Part shown: piece after piece, positions 1-10,956 of the stretch
Layout: every line of letters begins with the position of its first letter
Numbering within the stretch: the first letter of the stretch is position 1
Source of the DNA: Prillingera fragicola
Lineage: Eukaryota > Basidiomycota > Tremellomycetes > Trichosporonales > Trichosporonaceae
Assembly (NCBI GenBank): GCA_002335605.1
Contig: BEDY01000015.1
Span: 124,001-188,000 of the forward strand
Direction of reading: 5' to 3'
Length of the DNA: 64,000 nucleotides
Position numbers and translations under genes: made by a program
The notes under the pieces: generated by a model
Database searches by the model: none
Told to the model about the DNA's origin: nothing
Seen by the model: only the letters and a program-made list of their open reading frames with translations

Positions 1-3000
1 AGCACGCATGCACGCCATAGCTTGGCGCTACTGACTGCGCTACTGCTGGTTCCTCGCGGTGACTTCTGGCGGTAAGCACGGCAAGGATGACGCCAAGGAC
101 GCTGGACCGCGTTGGGTGGTTTGTGGCTGTGACGCGGATCCGGCATTGCCACCGTAGCATCGTGCGCTGCTGGTCGGCGTGGGGTGCTTGGGGCGGTTAT
201 ATCTTGTGTCCTTTGTTGTCTGGTGGTGTGGTTTTCCCCTCTGATCCTCTGATCCTCTGATCCTCTGACTATCACTATTACCCACTGCTCAGCATGACGC
301 GGCCGCCGTATGGTCGACGACGACGAAACGTACCATGATGGCGATCACCTTGAATGAGCTCGCCACATCGAACAGCGTACAGCAGCACAACGATGACACC
401 ACGCGCTGGGCCATCCCCGCACCCGGCTTCCACACCATCGCCGCCCCGCACCACGCAACAGGTGCCCCGCACCTCCACGGCGCGTCCAAACATCGGCCCA
501 CAACGACACAAACGCTTCGCACGCCGATTCCAGCCCACGCATCCCCCAAGTTTCCAAGCTTATCGCCATCCAACCAACCCCGCCCACCACCGAGTGCGAG
601 GTGATAACGACCACCACGCGGTGCACATGGCCGCGACAGATCGACGGCCGATAAGGATATTTTGGCATCGACTGGACGGCGAGAGATTAGCGCCACTTTT
701 GCTCCGCGTGGTGCCACACTTTGGACGTGGCCGACCTGGGCTACGGTTTGAACCTTGGAACTGGATCTGGCTAGGCTGGGAGGGATGCTTGAGTTGAGCG
801 TGAGTACGTGAGCTTTGCCGCAAGTTGCGTCACAGGTTAGGTTAACAATAATAGTGCAATGTCGTCTTGGCCATCAATATGAAGGTTTCACTTTGGGCTC
901 ACTTTGGGGGCTGGGGAATGCTTGGTGACATTGACACGGTAACTACTCGGCATGAGTGTACAGGTCGCCGATTTCTAGCATGCTGCGGCCGGCATCGCTA
1001 GCAATGCCATTCCATCGCCTTGCCATGCCACAGCCTCGCAGTTCCGCGCCGTACCGACTGGAATGAGTCCCAGCTGCTTCTGGACGAGGGTTCCGCGCAT
1101 CCCAATGCCTAGACCGACGCAAGCTTGTTCGATAAACCATGGAGCGACGGAAAACAGACTCGCGTTGGCTCTCGGCTATAATAAAACTGGGACCTGGCGC
1201 GGCAACAGGGACCTTCATGTCGCTTGCCCTATAAGCGAACCTTCTTCGCCATGCTCGCCTGCTCTTCGAAGAGTGCCAATTCACACTGCATGCATGTGCA
1301 GATACTGACCAGCGTGCCACCACCAACCCGCGTCAATGTCAGCTGAGCTCGACTCCCACGACGCACAGCGGTCAGCTGAGCGTCCGTCGCGACGACAAGG
1401 CCCCAATCTGTGACATGAGCCATGGTCCGACCGACGTCGAGCGATAGGCATCCAGCGCCTTTACCTCTTCAATTCATGTTAGATCCTGGCCTGCACCACG
1501 CGCAACCAGCCTTGCGCCCAAATCAACTCTACTCCCACAAACATGCACTCTAACTCCCAGGCAGATAACGCCGTTGCCCGCGCCCGCACCGAGCCACCGC
1601 ACCTCACCAGCCACGATCCATTCCAGATGTCCATCCACCCGAGAATCTAGGATCCCAGCACCACGCGCCCCCACACCTTCGTGCCTCAGCATCTTCCCTG
1701 CCCCCAACACGGGTCCCCGGCGCCTGCCGTGCGGGGCACAGTGGAGTATCCAGCTACCCCGGCAGGAGCTTGACATACGCACCTCTCCGAAGCTCACCAG
1801 CTGGCCACCTGATGGGTAGCGAAGAGCGCGGTCTGGGTCACCCGCGCGCAACGAAAGGCTGGTTGTGTCATTTCCGTGACGATCAACACCAGGTGCCTGC
1901 GGCGTGCTCCCCTACCTCCGCCGGAGCGACCGGCCCAAGCCCCTGCGCGCCGCCCTGGTGCTCCACCTGAGCGCAGACGGACACACCAGCGGCCGCGGCA
2001 GGATGTCCGGCCCACTCACTGGGAGGGTTCCGTGCTGGTCGGCGCAGAGACGTGCCCCGCGCTACCCCGCACGAGTCTTGCGCGATCGGCCGCGCAGGCC
2101 CACGTCGCTCGCGGGGTGCTGTTGCCCCACATGGCGACACGGATGTACGCCGGGTGCGGCGGAGGGCACGGAGGTTGACACTGGGCACTGGTCACTGGGC
2201 ACCGGAGGAGCGCTTACCATTGTGTGTGGTGCTGCTCGTTGATCGTCTGACATGGCCTCGTCATGGTGAGCACGCAGAGAGCACGACGCGTGCATCATAC
2301 GAAGTGCCTTCGTTTGAGAGCAGAATTGCGCGCAAAAAAACTCGTAGCGGCAAAACTCTGTCGTGCCACGGTTGATAAACAAGATTTCAGGCACCGAGCA
2401 TGTGGCCATGTGGAGCATTTGCTACTAGCCGATAATGCGAGCACCACATGGGTCCAGGTGCTGGCATTGCCAGGCGAAGAGGGAATGACGCTAGTGCAGC
2501 GTGCCGGGTCAATCGTCGTCCCCTGAGCACTGGACAAGGTCCAGAGATAGACGAATCATTGCTTGGCTGCTCGTCAGGCCTCCCGTCTGATCATGAGCCT
2601 CGACCAACGGAACTGCTCGGACGAGCTTGTCCGTCTCTCTCGGCATGCTGTTTAGCTATTGTGAGCATCTGGGTGCATATCGGGCGCGTTCCTTGGCTGA
2701 TATGCAGGCACAAGATAGGACCCCGTGTTACGCACTAGACGTCAACGAATGCCAATGTGGCGCAACACCCGGTGCCAATCTCAAAGACGTGCTGCCCCTA
2801 GCCCATGGACAAGGAACGACCTCTGTCGCTGAGCGAACGAGCGGCGAACGAGCGGCGAATGCACAGAAGCGGGAAGGAGGAGCGCAGCAATCTTCTGACC
2901 GATAGCAAAGGGGACGGCCAAGTGGAGCACATGCGACCACTTTTGCGGGCGGGCGGTAATCACAGACCGACCCGCTCGGAGTCTCTCCGTCCGGCTGGTT

Positions 3001-3099
3001 CGGGCGCTCGAGTCGCAAGCCGTCGTCATATATTGTGACCAAAAGGTGGCTCTTGGACCCCCCACGCAATCTGGGAATTGCCTCGACTAAGACTTCACC
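1..3099. other. Gene-poor stretch, no supported gene
   Basis: Reading frames on both strands here are short, compositionally odd and overlap one another. None shows a recognisable domain or a consistent exon chain. A short tandem repeat, three copies of CTGATCCT, lies at 241-264. The last few hundred bases before 3100 probably hold the promoter and 5' UTR of the oligopeptide transporter. A gene on the left that is cut by the window edge cannot be excluded. Confidence 0.5.
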
Positions 3100-5815
3100 A
3101 TGACCGCCGGTGTCCGTGTCCACACGCCCGAGATGGAGGAGAAGAAGGACCACCTGCACTCCCACGACGTCCAGGTGGTCAACCCCAACGATGTCTACAG
3201 GAAGCTCTCTCTGTCGCTCGAGACTGGCCAGGTGCCCGTGGAGTGAGTTTGGAGCCGTGGCGCCACTCTTGTCTGTTGTGCTAACTCCCACCGCAGGGGT
3301 GTCATGGCCACCAAGGACGAGCTTCTTGAAATGGCCGACAAGCTCGACCAGATGCCACTCGATCGCTGCCGCACCATCATGGCCCAGATTTACGAGATGC
3401 ACAAGTACGACCAGAACTTTCCCCAGGACACGCTCGATGGCATCAAGCTGTTGATGCACGACCCCGACGTTATTGCCCACCCGGAGAAGCACACCGACCT
3501 CATCAACTCGATGAAGCTCGAGGCACTGCTCGTAACCGAAAACTCGCCCTATGCAGAGGTCCGTGGTGTGGTCGACAACTTTGACGACCCTTCAATGCCC
3601 TCTCTCACTTTCCGTGTGTGGGTCATTGGAGTCTTCTTTGCCGGCGCCGGTGCCTTTATCAACCAGCTGTTCTCCGTTCGCCAGCCCGCCGTCTACGTCA
3701 CCTCCAACGTCGCTCAGCTCCTCGCCTGGCCATTTGGCAAGGTCTTTGAAAAGTGTCTCCCCACCCGTTCCTTCCGTACCTTTGGCCGCGAGTGGTCCCT
3801 CAACCCGGGACCGTTCAACAAGAAGGAACACATGCTCATCACCATCATGGCGACTGTGGCGTTCAACACTCCTTACACGGGTTCGATCGTGTTCGTCCAG
3901 GCTCTCCCGCAGTTCTTCAACCAGCCCTACGCCAAGCAGTTTGGCTACCAGATTCTCAACTCGCTCGGATCCAACTTTGTCGGTTATGGCATTGCTGGAA
4001 TGTGTCGTCGTTTCCTGGTCTACCCCGCGTTCTGCGTGTGGCCTTCGTCGCTGACGTCGCTCGCCATCAACAAGGCATTCCACTCGGACGACTCGGCACC
4101 CGTCGCCGGACCCTTCAACCGTACCTACCGCTGGTCGCGTATGAAGCTCTTCCTCGTCTCGTTCATCGCCATGTTCTGTTACTGGTGGTTCCCCGCATTC
4201 ATCTTCACCGCTCTCGGTCAGTTCAACTGGCTCGCCTGGATCGCGCCCAACAATGCCAACTACATTGCCATGGTCGACACTGGTGTCGGTCTCGGTATCA
4301 ACCCCTGGCCTACATTCGACTTCCAGACCCTCATGTTCGCTGGCTGGACGCCTCTTGTCCTGCCTCTCTTCTCGGTCGTCAATCAGTTCCTGGGCATGTT
4401 CATTTCCATGTTTATGATCATTGGCTTCTACTACACCAACGCTTTCAACACTGGCTACCTGCCCATCAACTCGAACAAGACTTGGGACAACACTGGCGCT
4501 CGCTACAACGTCTCGCTCATCCTCGACGACAAGGGAGAGTTTAGTATGGACAAGTACCAACAGTACTCTGAGCCGTGGATGGCCGCTGGTAACCTTACCG
4601 TCTACTTTTGGTTCTTCGCCACATACGCCGCCACTGTGTCCTACACGGCGCTCTACCACCGCCACGAGGTCATTACTGGTTTCCGCGCCTTCTTCAAGAG
4701 CGTCAGGAAGTCGTTCAGCAAAAAGGACATCAACATGGAGGGCGAGGATGACCTCGCCGAGGACATTCACTTCCGTCTCATGAAGGCCTACAAGGAGGTC
4801 CCCGAGTGGTGGTTCTTCATCGTCCTCTGCTGTGCCCTCGTGTGCGGTTGTGTCGGCGTCGGTGTCTACCCCACCAACACTACCCCGGCGGTTGTCGTCT
4901 TTGGTATCATCATGACCCTCATCTTTGTCGTTCCCGTTGGTCTCATCTGTGCCGTCTGTGGTGTCCAGGTCACCATGAACGTGCTTGCCGAGTTCATCGG
5001 TGGTTCATTCGCCGAAGGCAGTGAGTAGTTTTCCCGCTGTTCATTGAGCTAGCGCTAACCCTGCAGACGCTCTCCAGATGAACTACTTTAAGATGTACGG
5101 ATACATTTCGTGTGCCCAGGCCGTCTACTTCTCCGGCGACCTCAAGCTCGCGCACTACACCAAGATTCCTCCTCGCCACACCTTCTGGTGCCAGATGGTT
5201 GCCACCCTCGTGTCCACCTTTGTGTGCACGGCAATCTTCAACTTCCAGATGGCTTTCCGCGACGTGTGCACCGACAATGCCGCGTTCAACTTTTACTGCC
5301 CTGGCGAGCAGACCTTCTTCACCGCCTCAGTCTTCTGGGGCACCATTGGTCCTCGCAAGATCTTCGGCCCCGGTGGTCACTTTACCGCCCTCCTCGCCGG
5401 CTTCCCCGTCGGCTTCATCCTGCCCTTCATCACTTTCGGCCTCGCCCGCAAGTTCCCCCGCGTCGGCCTCTTCCGCCAGCTCCACCCCGTCATGATCTGC
5501 GCAGGTGCGATCAACTGGGCACCGTACAACATCTCGTACCTCTGGCCCTCGGTCATCATCACCTGGATCTCGTGGGGCTACATCAAGAAGCGCTACCTCG
5601 CCTTCTGGACAAAGTACAACTACGTCCTCGCAGCAGCCTTCACCGCCGGCCTCGCCGTGGCCGCCATAATCATCTTCTTTGCCGTGCAGCTGCCCGGCGT
5701 CGAGATTGACTGGTGGGGAAACGACCCCAGCACCGGATGCTCGGCAGACATCTGCACCAGGTTGGAGATCCCTGAGAAGGGCTACTTTGGAGCCGACCCG
5801 GGCTTCCTCCACTAG
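3100..5815 (+). CDS. Oligopeptide transporter, OPT family
   Basis: Proton-coupled importer of small peptides (or a related substrate such as glutathione) at the plasma membrane. Three exons, 3100-3242, 3297-5020 and 5067-5815, join to 871 codons in frame. Both introns begin GTGAGT and carry CTAAC branch sites. Family marks are the soluble acidic N-terminus, the NPGPFNKKEH motif after the second membrane segment (near residue 205), a repeated pattern of about 14-16 hydrophobic segments, and the late QMNYFKMYGY block spanning the second intron, matching the OPT signature before the C-terminal helices. The length is normal for fungal OPT proteins (750-900). The start at 3100 was chosen because its short first exon splices in frame to the long ORF. 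Substrate cannot be told from sequence. Confidence 0.95.
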
Positions 5816-5831
5816 TCGGACGGTGACTAGT
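5811..5831 (+). repeat. Small inverted repeat at the transporter stop codon
   Basis: ACTAGTC at 5811-5817 pairs with GACTAGT at 5825-5831 across a 7-nt loop. The TAG stop (5813-5815) sits in the left arm. It could form a short hairpin in the mRNA 3' end. A 7-bp stem can arise by chance. Confidence 0.35.
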
Positions 5832-6374
5832 TGGCGTACACTTTTATATGAGAAAAAAGTCGCGACGCACTGCACCAGTGGTCGGTTTTGTATTTCAACG
5901 TTTAATGGCAGTAATCTGTTATGCAGTTTGAATTTTCCCTACTGGGCTGGCGCAGTGCAACTTGCTGATAGGCGGCCTTCATTGCGTCCAGGAATCTGTA
6001 GAGTCATTAGTGGCATCCGGCCGTAGACTGCCAAACCAACGTCCTGTGACCGTACTAAACCGTACAGTGATGTGGACCATGACGGCTCTGGGAATCTACA
6101 GAGAAAATCCATGTCGCATTCGACTGCAGTCAGTCGATACTAAAGCCCTTCTTCATCGTCAACAGCACGCTCCGCGAAGGTGTCCATTAGGAGAGATGCC
6201 TGCACAAATGCCAGTGGCATGAATGTCGGCATTTAGCCGCTTTAAGCTTTGGAACACGGTGCCGTGACCGTCGTCGTTTGCCGCGGTTGCCACCACCATT
6301 GCACGCACCCAACTACAAACTCAGCGCTCTCTCATTCACCCACTTAACACAGTTCTCACCCATCCAGCAGTGCC
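5832..6374. other. Intergenic, transporter 3' end and orphan-gene promoter
   Basis: No coding chain was recognised. The stretch must hold the 3' UTR of the transporter and the promoter of the orphan gene at 6375. No clear TATA box was seen. Confidence 0.5.
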
Positions 6375-7431
6375 ATGGTTCACAGTCTTCCAAGTTCCAA
6401 GATTCCATGGCCAGAACTGGACTTGTGGGGTCGCCGAGGGCAAGTCACCCGTGCTAGCGTCACTCTGCTGCTCAAACACGATCACTGACTGGAAGCAGAT
6501 ACGACTTTGCCATTCGAGTCAACACGTACAGCCGCAACCAGTCCACAGCTACACCTACTGTCAGCTATCTTACTCCTCCCCTTTTTCGCACTACCTATCT
6601 TCCATACTTTCAAGAGTTTTACTGGCAGGACGAGACAGGAGCTCCTCAAACGGTGTGTACTACCCCCGGCCAAGTCTCCTTGATGCCCGAATCAGAGTTA
6701 ACGTGACAGACCTCACGCAAAGAGCTGTGTGATGCCTGGATGATCCTTGTGGATGCGTTGGACCCATTCGTGTCGCTCGTTCAGTACCTCGAAGCGGCCC
6801 GCGACATGGCCGGAGACCTCGCCAAACCGTACAGTGCCCCTCTCGAGCAGGCTCTTGATGAGGTGAATGCGACCTTGGACGCCGTAAAGGCCGCGTCCTT
6901 GTCCATTATGAACCCAGTTTGTGAGTTTATTGCTGCTTCCTTTTCTGATAGTAGCTATCCTTGCAACCCAGCTTCACTGGCTTGGAGAATGTGAAACAAA
7001 CAGGGTTACTCCGCGTGAGTGGCAGGTTTGGCCAGAGCCGGTCACCCTTGAATCCCTCTACACCATCAAGTGCGACAGTGGTGGCTGGGACTTTATGTTT
7101 TTGGCAACTCGTCTCATTCACAAGTTCGGCGCACCTCGTCTTGAAGAACAGATCGCGCTCGAGGCGAGGGGATGGCGGGCACTAGAGCAGATATGTGACG
7201 CAGGCACCGCTCAGTTCTCCCTAGTGTTCGGAGACGTCCTTCAAGCGCGTGCTCCAACCATTGCGCCCCGCCCCCGACCTGCGATGGGGAACGTCCTAAG
7301 TACACAAACCCGCACCCGTGCAATTGATCACGACTCCCTACGCCACAGGAGGCCAGTGAGTCACGCCCCACATCACAAGATGCCCGCAAGTGACTGAACG
7401 CTGACACTCCAAGTATACTGGCGCCTCGTGA
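6375..7431 (+). CDS. Orphan protein, tandem copy A
   Basis: Unknown function. Five exons (6375-6439, 6499-6652, 6710-6920, 6955-7355, 7414-7431) give 282 codons with every phase matching its neighbour copy at 8293. The first intron appears to use a GC donor (GCAAGT) where the other copy has GTGCGT. The third intron is only 34 nt. Conserved blocks shared with copy B are YDFA-RVNT near residue 22, YFQEFYW near residue 60, a helical region with LDEVNA near residue 125, and WPEPVTLESLY followed by CDSGGWDF near residue 160-185. No signal peptide or membrane segment is evident. Preservation of frame, splice sites and the tiny last exon in both copies argues that both are real genes. I do not recognise the family. 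Confidence 0.7.
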
Positions 7432-8292
7432 AGGACGAGGGGGACCAGGGCACTGCCCACCGAGAAGCGAGTCTCTCTGCAGTCGTGTGAGTTGTCGAGT
7501 TTGACAGGGTGCTGCATTGCAGCACTACTGTGTAGCATGAACCGGAGCGGCGCGTGTTTTTTTATGTCAATGTCAAGATGAATGTTTGCGGCGCAACAGT
7601 CTCTGCTCACGTGTTGTGTCTTGTTGCAACGCACTTCAGACAAAACTGGACGACTCTGTCTGGAGCGTATCCGATGCACGCCGCGACTCCAGGCGTGGAA
7701 CACTTTAGTAGTTATAGGCGAAAAATTTAATGACCATTTAGTTAAAATTGTTCGAAATGCTGGTCGCGAGCCGTGACAGGGGCATGCCCAGCCCGCAAGC
7801 TATCGTTGGTGTGTCATCTCCCTCTACCCCCAGTTGCAGCGCCATCATTCATTCAGAGATGGATATGTGTAACCTACAGACTGCTTTGCTGCGTGTCCTT
7901 TGAGTGCCTCCCACCCTATTTTGGCCGGGGCGGACGCCGAGGCGTGGACGCCGCTGTCAGCATGGACCGGATAGCTGAAGCCATGCCGCCGCCACACGAT
8001 GCCCAGACCCTGCCAGCTGCCAGAGCATCGTGTGCCTCATTGCATGAATCTCAGCCGCGCCGACGCCGCCTCGGCCACGATGCGGGACAACGCCGGAAAG
8101 GGACGTGGGGTGGCTGTTGGCAGCGAGCGCCCGGCACCACGCTATCAGCACGTGGAGGACAGGAACAAAATGCTCCCGCTCTGGCACCCCAGACATGGAT
8201 GCGCTACTACTAGTGGCGGCTGTTGTGGTCAACTATCACACTTGTCACTCTTCATCCACGCCACCAGTGGCCTCTCTGGCTCTGTTCTTGCA
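7432..8292. other. Spacer between the tandem copies
   Basis: No gene is supported. The left portion resembles the 3' flank of copy B, as expected for a tandem duplication. The right portion should carry the promoter of copy B. Several ORFs run through it but have no recognisable content. Confidence 0.5.
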
Positions 8293-9312
8293 ATGGGTCT
8301 CAATACGTCGAGTTTGGACATGCCCTACCAACCATATGATTGGTGGCGTCGCCGGTGCGTAATTGGCCACCACACGTGCTGCACCTATTGGTGGCAAAAA
8401 TGATGGCTCACTGGACAGATACGACTTTGCCGTGCGAGTCAACACGTTCAACCCCAAACGTCAAACAGCGACATCAACAGTCAGTTATCTGTATTCTCCA
8501 TTTTCTCGCTCCCGCGAACCCTTTTACTTTCAAGAGTTCTACTGGGAGGACGAGACAGGAGCTAGTCAAACGGTGAGTTTTGTTGCTGTCAGCCGCGACT
8601 CCCTGCGTGCAGAATCTGAGCTAACAGGGCAGACGTCACGCCGAGAGCTGTGCGACGCTTGGTGGACACTTATGGATGCGTTGGATCCTATCCTGTCACT
8701 TTCTGGGCATCTCGAAAAGGCCCGCGACAGGATGCAAGAGCTCGAGCCGAGAACCGCGGCACTCCAACAGGCTCTTGATGAGGTGAATGCCGTCTTGGAC
8801 GCCATGGGTGCCGCCTCCTCTTCTATTCTGAACCCGGTTGGTGAGTCCCTTGTGTGGCCTTTGCCATTTGCTTACTGAAGCTATCTTTGCCGACCAGCTC
8901 GACTGGCTCGCAGATTGTGAGGCCATGCACCGTACCCCGCGTCAGTGGCGGGTGTGGCCCGAGCCGGTGACCCTTGAATCCCTCTACACCCTCCAGTGCG
9001 ACAGCGGTGGATGGGACTTTATCTGGTGTGGCTGCCGTCTCATCCAGAAATATGGCGCACCTCGTCGGAAAGAATACATTGAGCTCGAGGAGAGGGGGTG
9101 GCGAGCACTCCGGCGTGTCTGTGCGGCAGGCGGCGATTCCCTTTTGGCCTTGCCCCTTCAAGAACCTGAGATGCGGACCATGACTGGTGCAGCTGGCGAC
9201 AGCAGCGAGAGTAATCAAAATGATCTCTACTCCCTACGCCACAGGTTGCCTGTGAGTATTGCAAGTTGGTGACATATGCTCACTCTCCAAGTACACTGTG
9301 AGCACCTCATGA
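8293..9312 (+). CDS. Orphan protein, tandem copy B
   Basis: Paralog of the gene at 6375, function unknown. Exons 8293-8354, 8419-8572, 8633-8840, 8881-9251 and 9292-9312 give 271 codons. The second exon has exactly the same length as in copy A (154 nt), and intron phases agree throughout. The first intron is a normal GT-AG intron (GTGCGT), unlike the GC donor of copy A. The start was chosen because the ATG at 8293 leads to a first exon whose end aligns with that of copy A just before YDFA. The middle region (residues 80-140) looks helical with a heptad-like pattern. The C-terminal half holds WPEPVTLESLY and CDSGGWDF. Coding sequence rather than untranslated sequence is better conserved, which suggests selection. 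Confidence 0.72.
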
Positions 9313-10956
9313 GCTCTGAGGCTGAACATGCCACCCTGCACTGCCCATCGAGCCGCCAGTGTGTTTGCCGTGTTGAGAATTGTTGACTGTATCCATACTG
9401 TTATCGTATATGCCGCGCGTTGTTTCATGTCTACAGCCAATACTCTCTGCTCACTGTGCCATGTTGCAGCACTCCCATGAGATCAAACGGGACTGGCTTG
9501 TCCCTGTAGAGGCCCCACAGCCTCATGCAGTGGCGGCTTGGAACACTAGTCGAGAGCCAGGACACAGAGGGGCAGCAGGTTCAGCTGGCAATGCGAGCGA
9601 TGGGCCCGCAGCTCGCTCTGCGCCACAACAACGTGAACGGCCAGCACCTCGTGCAGACAATACCTGCAACTGTGAGGAGGCGAGGCCCACTTTTATGTGG
9701 TGTGGGCAGTGGAACCCGCAAAGCAGTGTATCTCGGGCACCAACACCCACCCAGAACCTTGATCTCCCCCGGCTTGCACCACCACCGACACACCCACCCC
9801 ACCCATCACGCCAGCAGCGACACTGGCAGTCGCAGCCCACAGTGGCCATCTCCGCCTGGTCCCTGCAGCACCTCCATGATCTCCCTCGCCGCCCGGCCTC
9901 CCAGGGCTGGGTTGTGCTCTACTTTGCAGCTGCTGCGTCGTACAGTCAGACCTGCCAAACCACCGCCGTCGGATACATGCCGCATTCAGTCTGCTTTGCT
10001 CCGTGTCCTCTGAGTGCCTCACCATACTCCGAACTCTGCGCGGAGGCGTCCACCTTAGAATGTAACCTCATATTGTCAGTGTGACTCGGGCACCACCCAC
10101 CTCCCCACCCAGTAGCGCGAGCCAGCCCAGATTGACCGACACGCACCCATCGCCAGCAACCATGTCTCGACCATCCACCCAAGTCAGCCAGCCCTTCCCT
10201 GCACCACGCTACTCCCAGGTTCTCCCTCGCCACCGGAACCCAGCCACCAGCGATCATGTCATCCAGGCAGGGCGGCGGCGCCACCGGAGGCAATGTCGAT
10301 CGGCGCAAACTGGCAGATCTGCGTGGACGGTGGGCAGGGACGTCGAGGTAGCTGCTGGGCTGGATGCATTAGGGGCTCGGTTGCACTCTCTTGGTCTGCG
10401 CAGAGCCCCCCCACCGCCGCTGCCCAGCCTGCATGGCCCAGCCCAGGGTGGCAGTCGTCCTGGGATCCTGGGTGCAGGATTTCGTCAGCCAGTAGTGTTT
10501 GGTTCCGTGGCTCGCTTGGCACACTACAGTTCAGTGCTGATTCCTGCAACCATATGTTGCAGTCACTCCTCCCGCAACACTGGCCAGTGCTTGCAGCTCT
10601 CCTCGCTGCGCACTGCCGCTGCCTGACAGCGGCAGGCTCAGTCTGGCTGATCGCATGGCTGAGTTGCATGGCGTTCGCTTGTCTCTCCTTCGTGCTTTGC
10701 CCCCCCCAAAATCTCTGGACATGAATGTAACCCCGGACGCCATCGGCCCTGGCGAGTCCTGGACGCCGCCTGCCGTGGCTTGACATTTCCTTAGCATCAC
10801 TCACTCTCTCTTGACAGTGCATGCTCTGTCCGCAGCAGCAGTGATCAGCGATTCCCACTCTCAGATGCAACAGTGTGATTGTCGAACTTGCTACTACTCA
10901 CATTACGACGTTCATCCTCCGCGACAGCCTTGCTCGTTAGCAGACGCTCGGTCGAC
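9313..10956. other. Intergenic, 3' flank of copy B and kinase promoter
   Basis: No gene is supported over about 1.6 kb. The left 700 nt is related to 7432-7910. The remainder has proline-rich overlapping frames without domains and leads up to the histidine kinase start. Confidence 0.5.

Larger units (their letters stand above)
6375..10020. repeat. Diverged tandem duplication, about 2 kb unit
   Basis: Copy A covers roughly 6375-7910 and copy B roughly 8293-10020. The similarity covers the whole gene and continues into the 3' flank. For example, CTGCTTTGCT near 7880 and near 9990 begins a 30-nt block with only two mismatches, and GCACTGCCC followed by CGAG recurs near 7450 and 9340. The coding parts are clearly less than identical, so the duplication is not recent. 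Confidence 0.7.

Noticed and set aside
3592..4770. Minus-strand ORF of 392 codons across the oligopeptide transporter
   Set aside because: It is an antisense shadow of codon bias in the transporter, with low-complexity acidic content.
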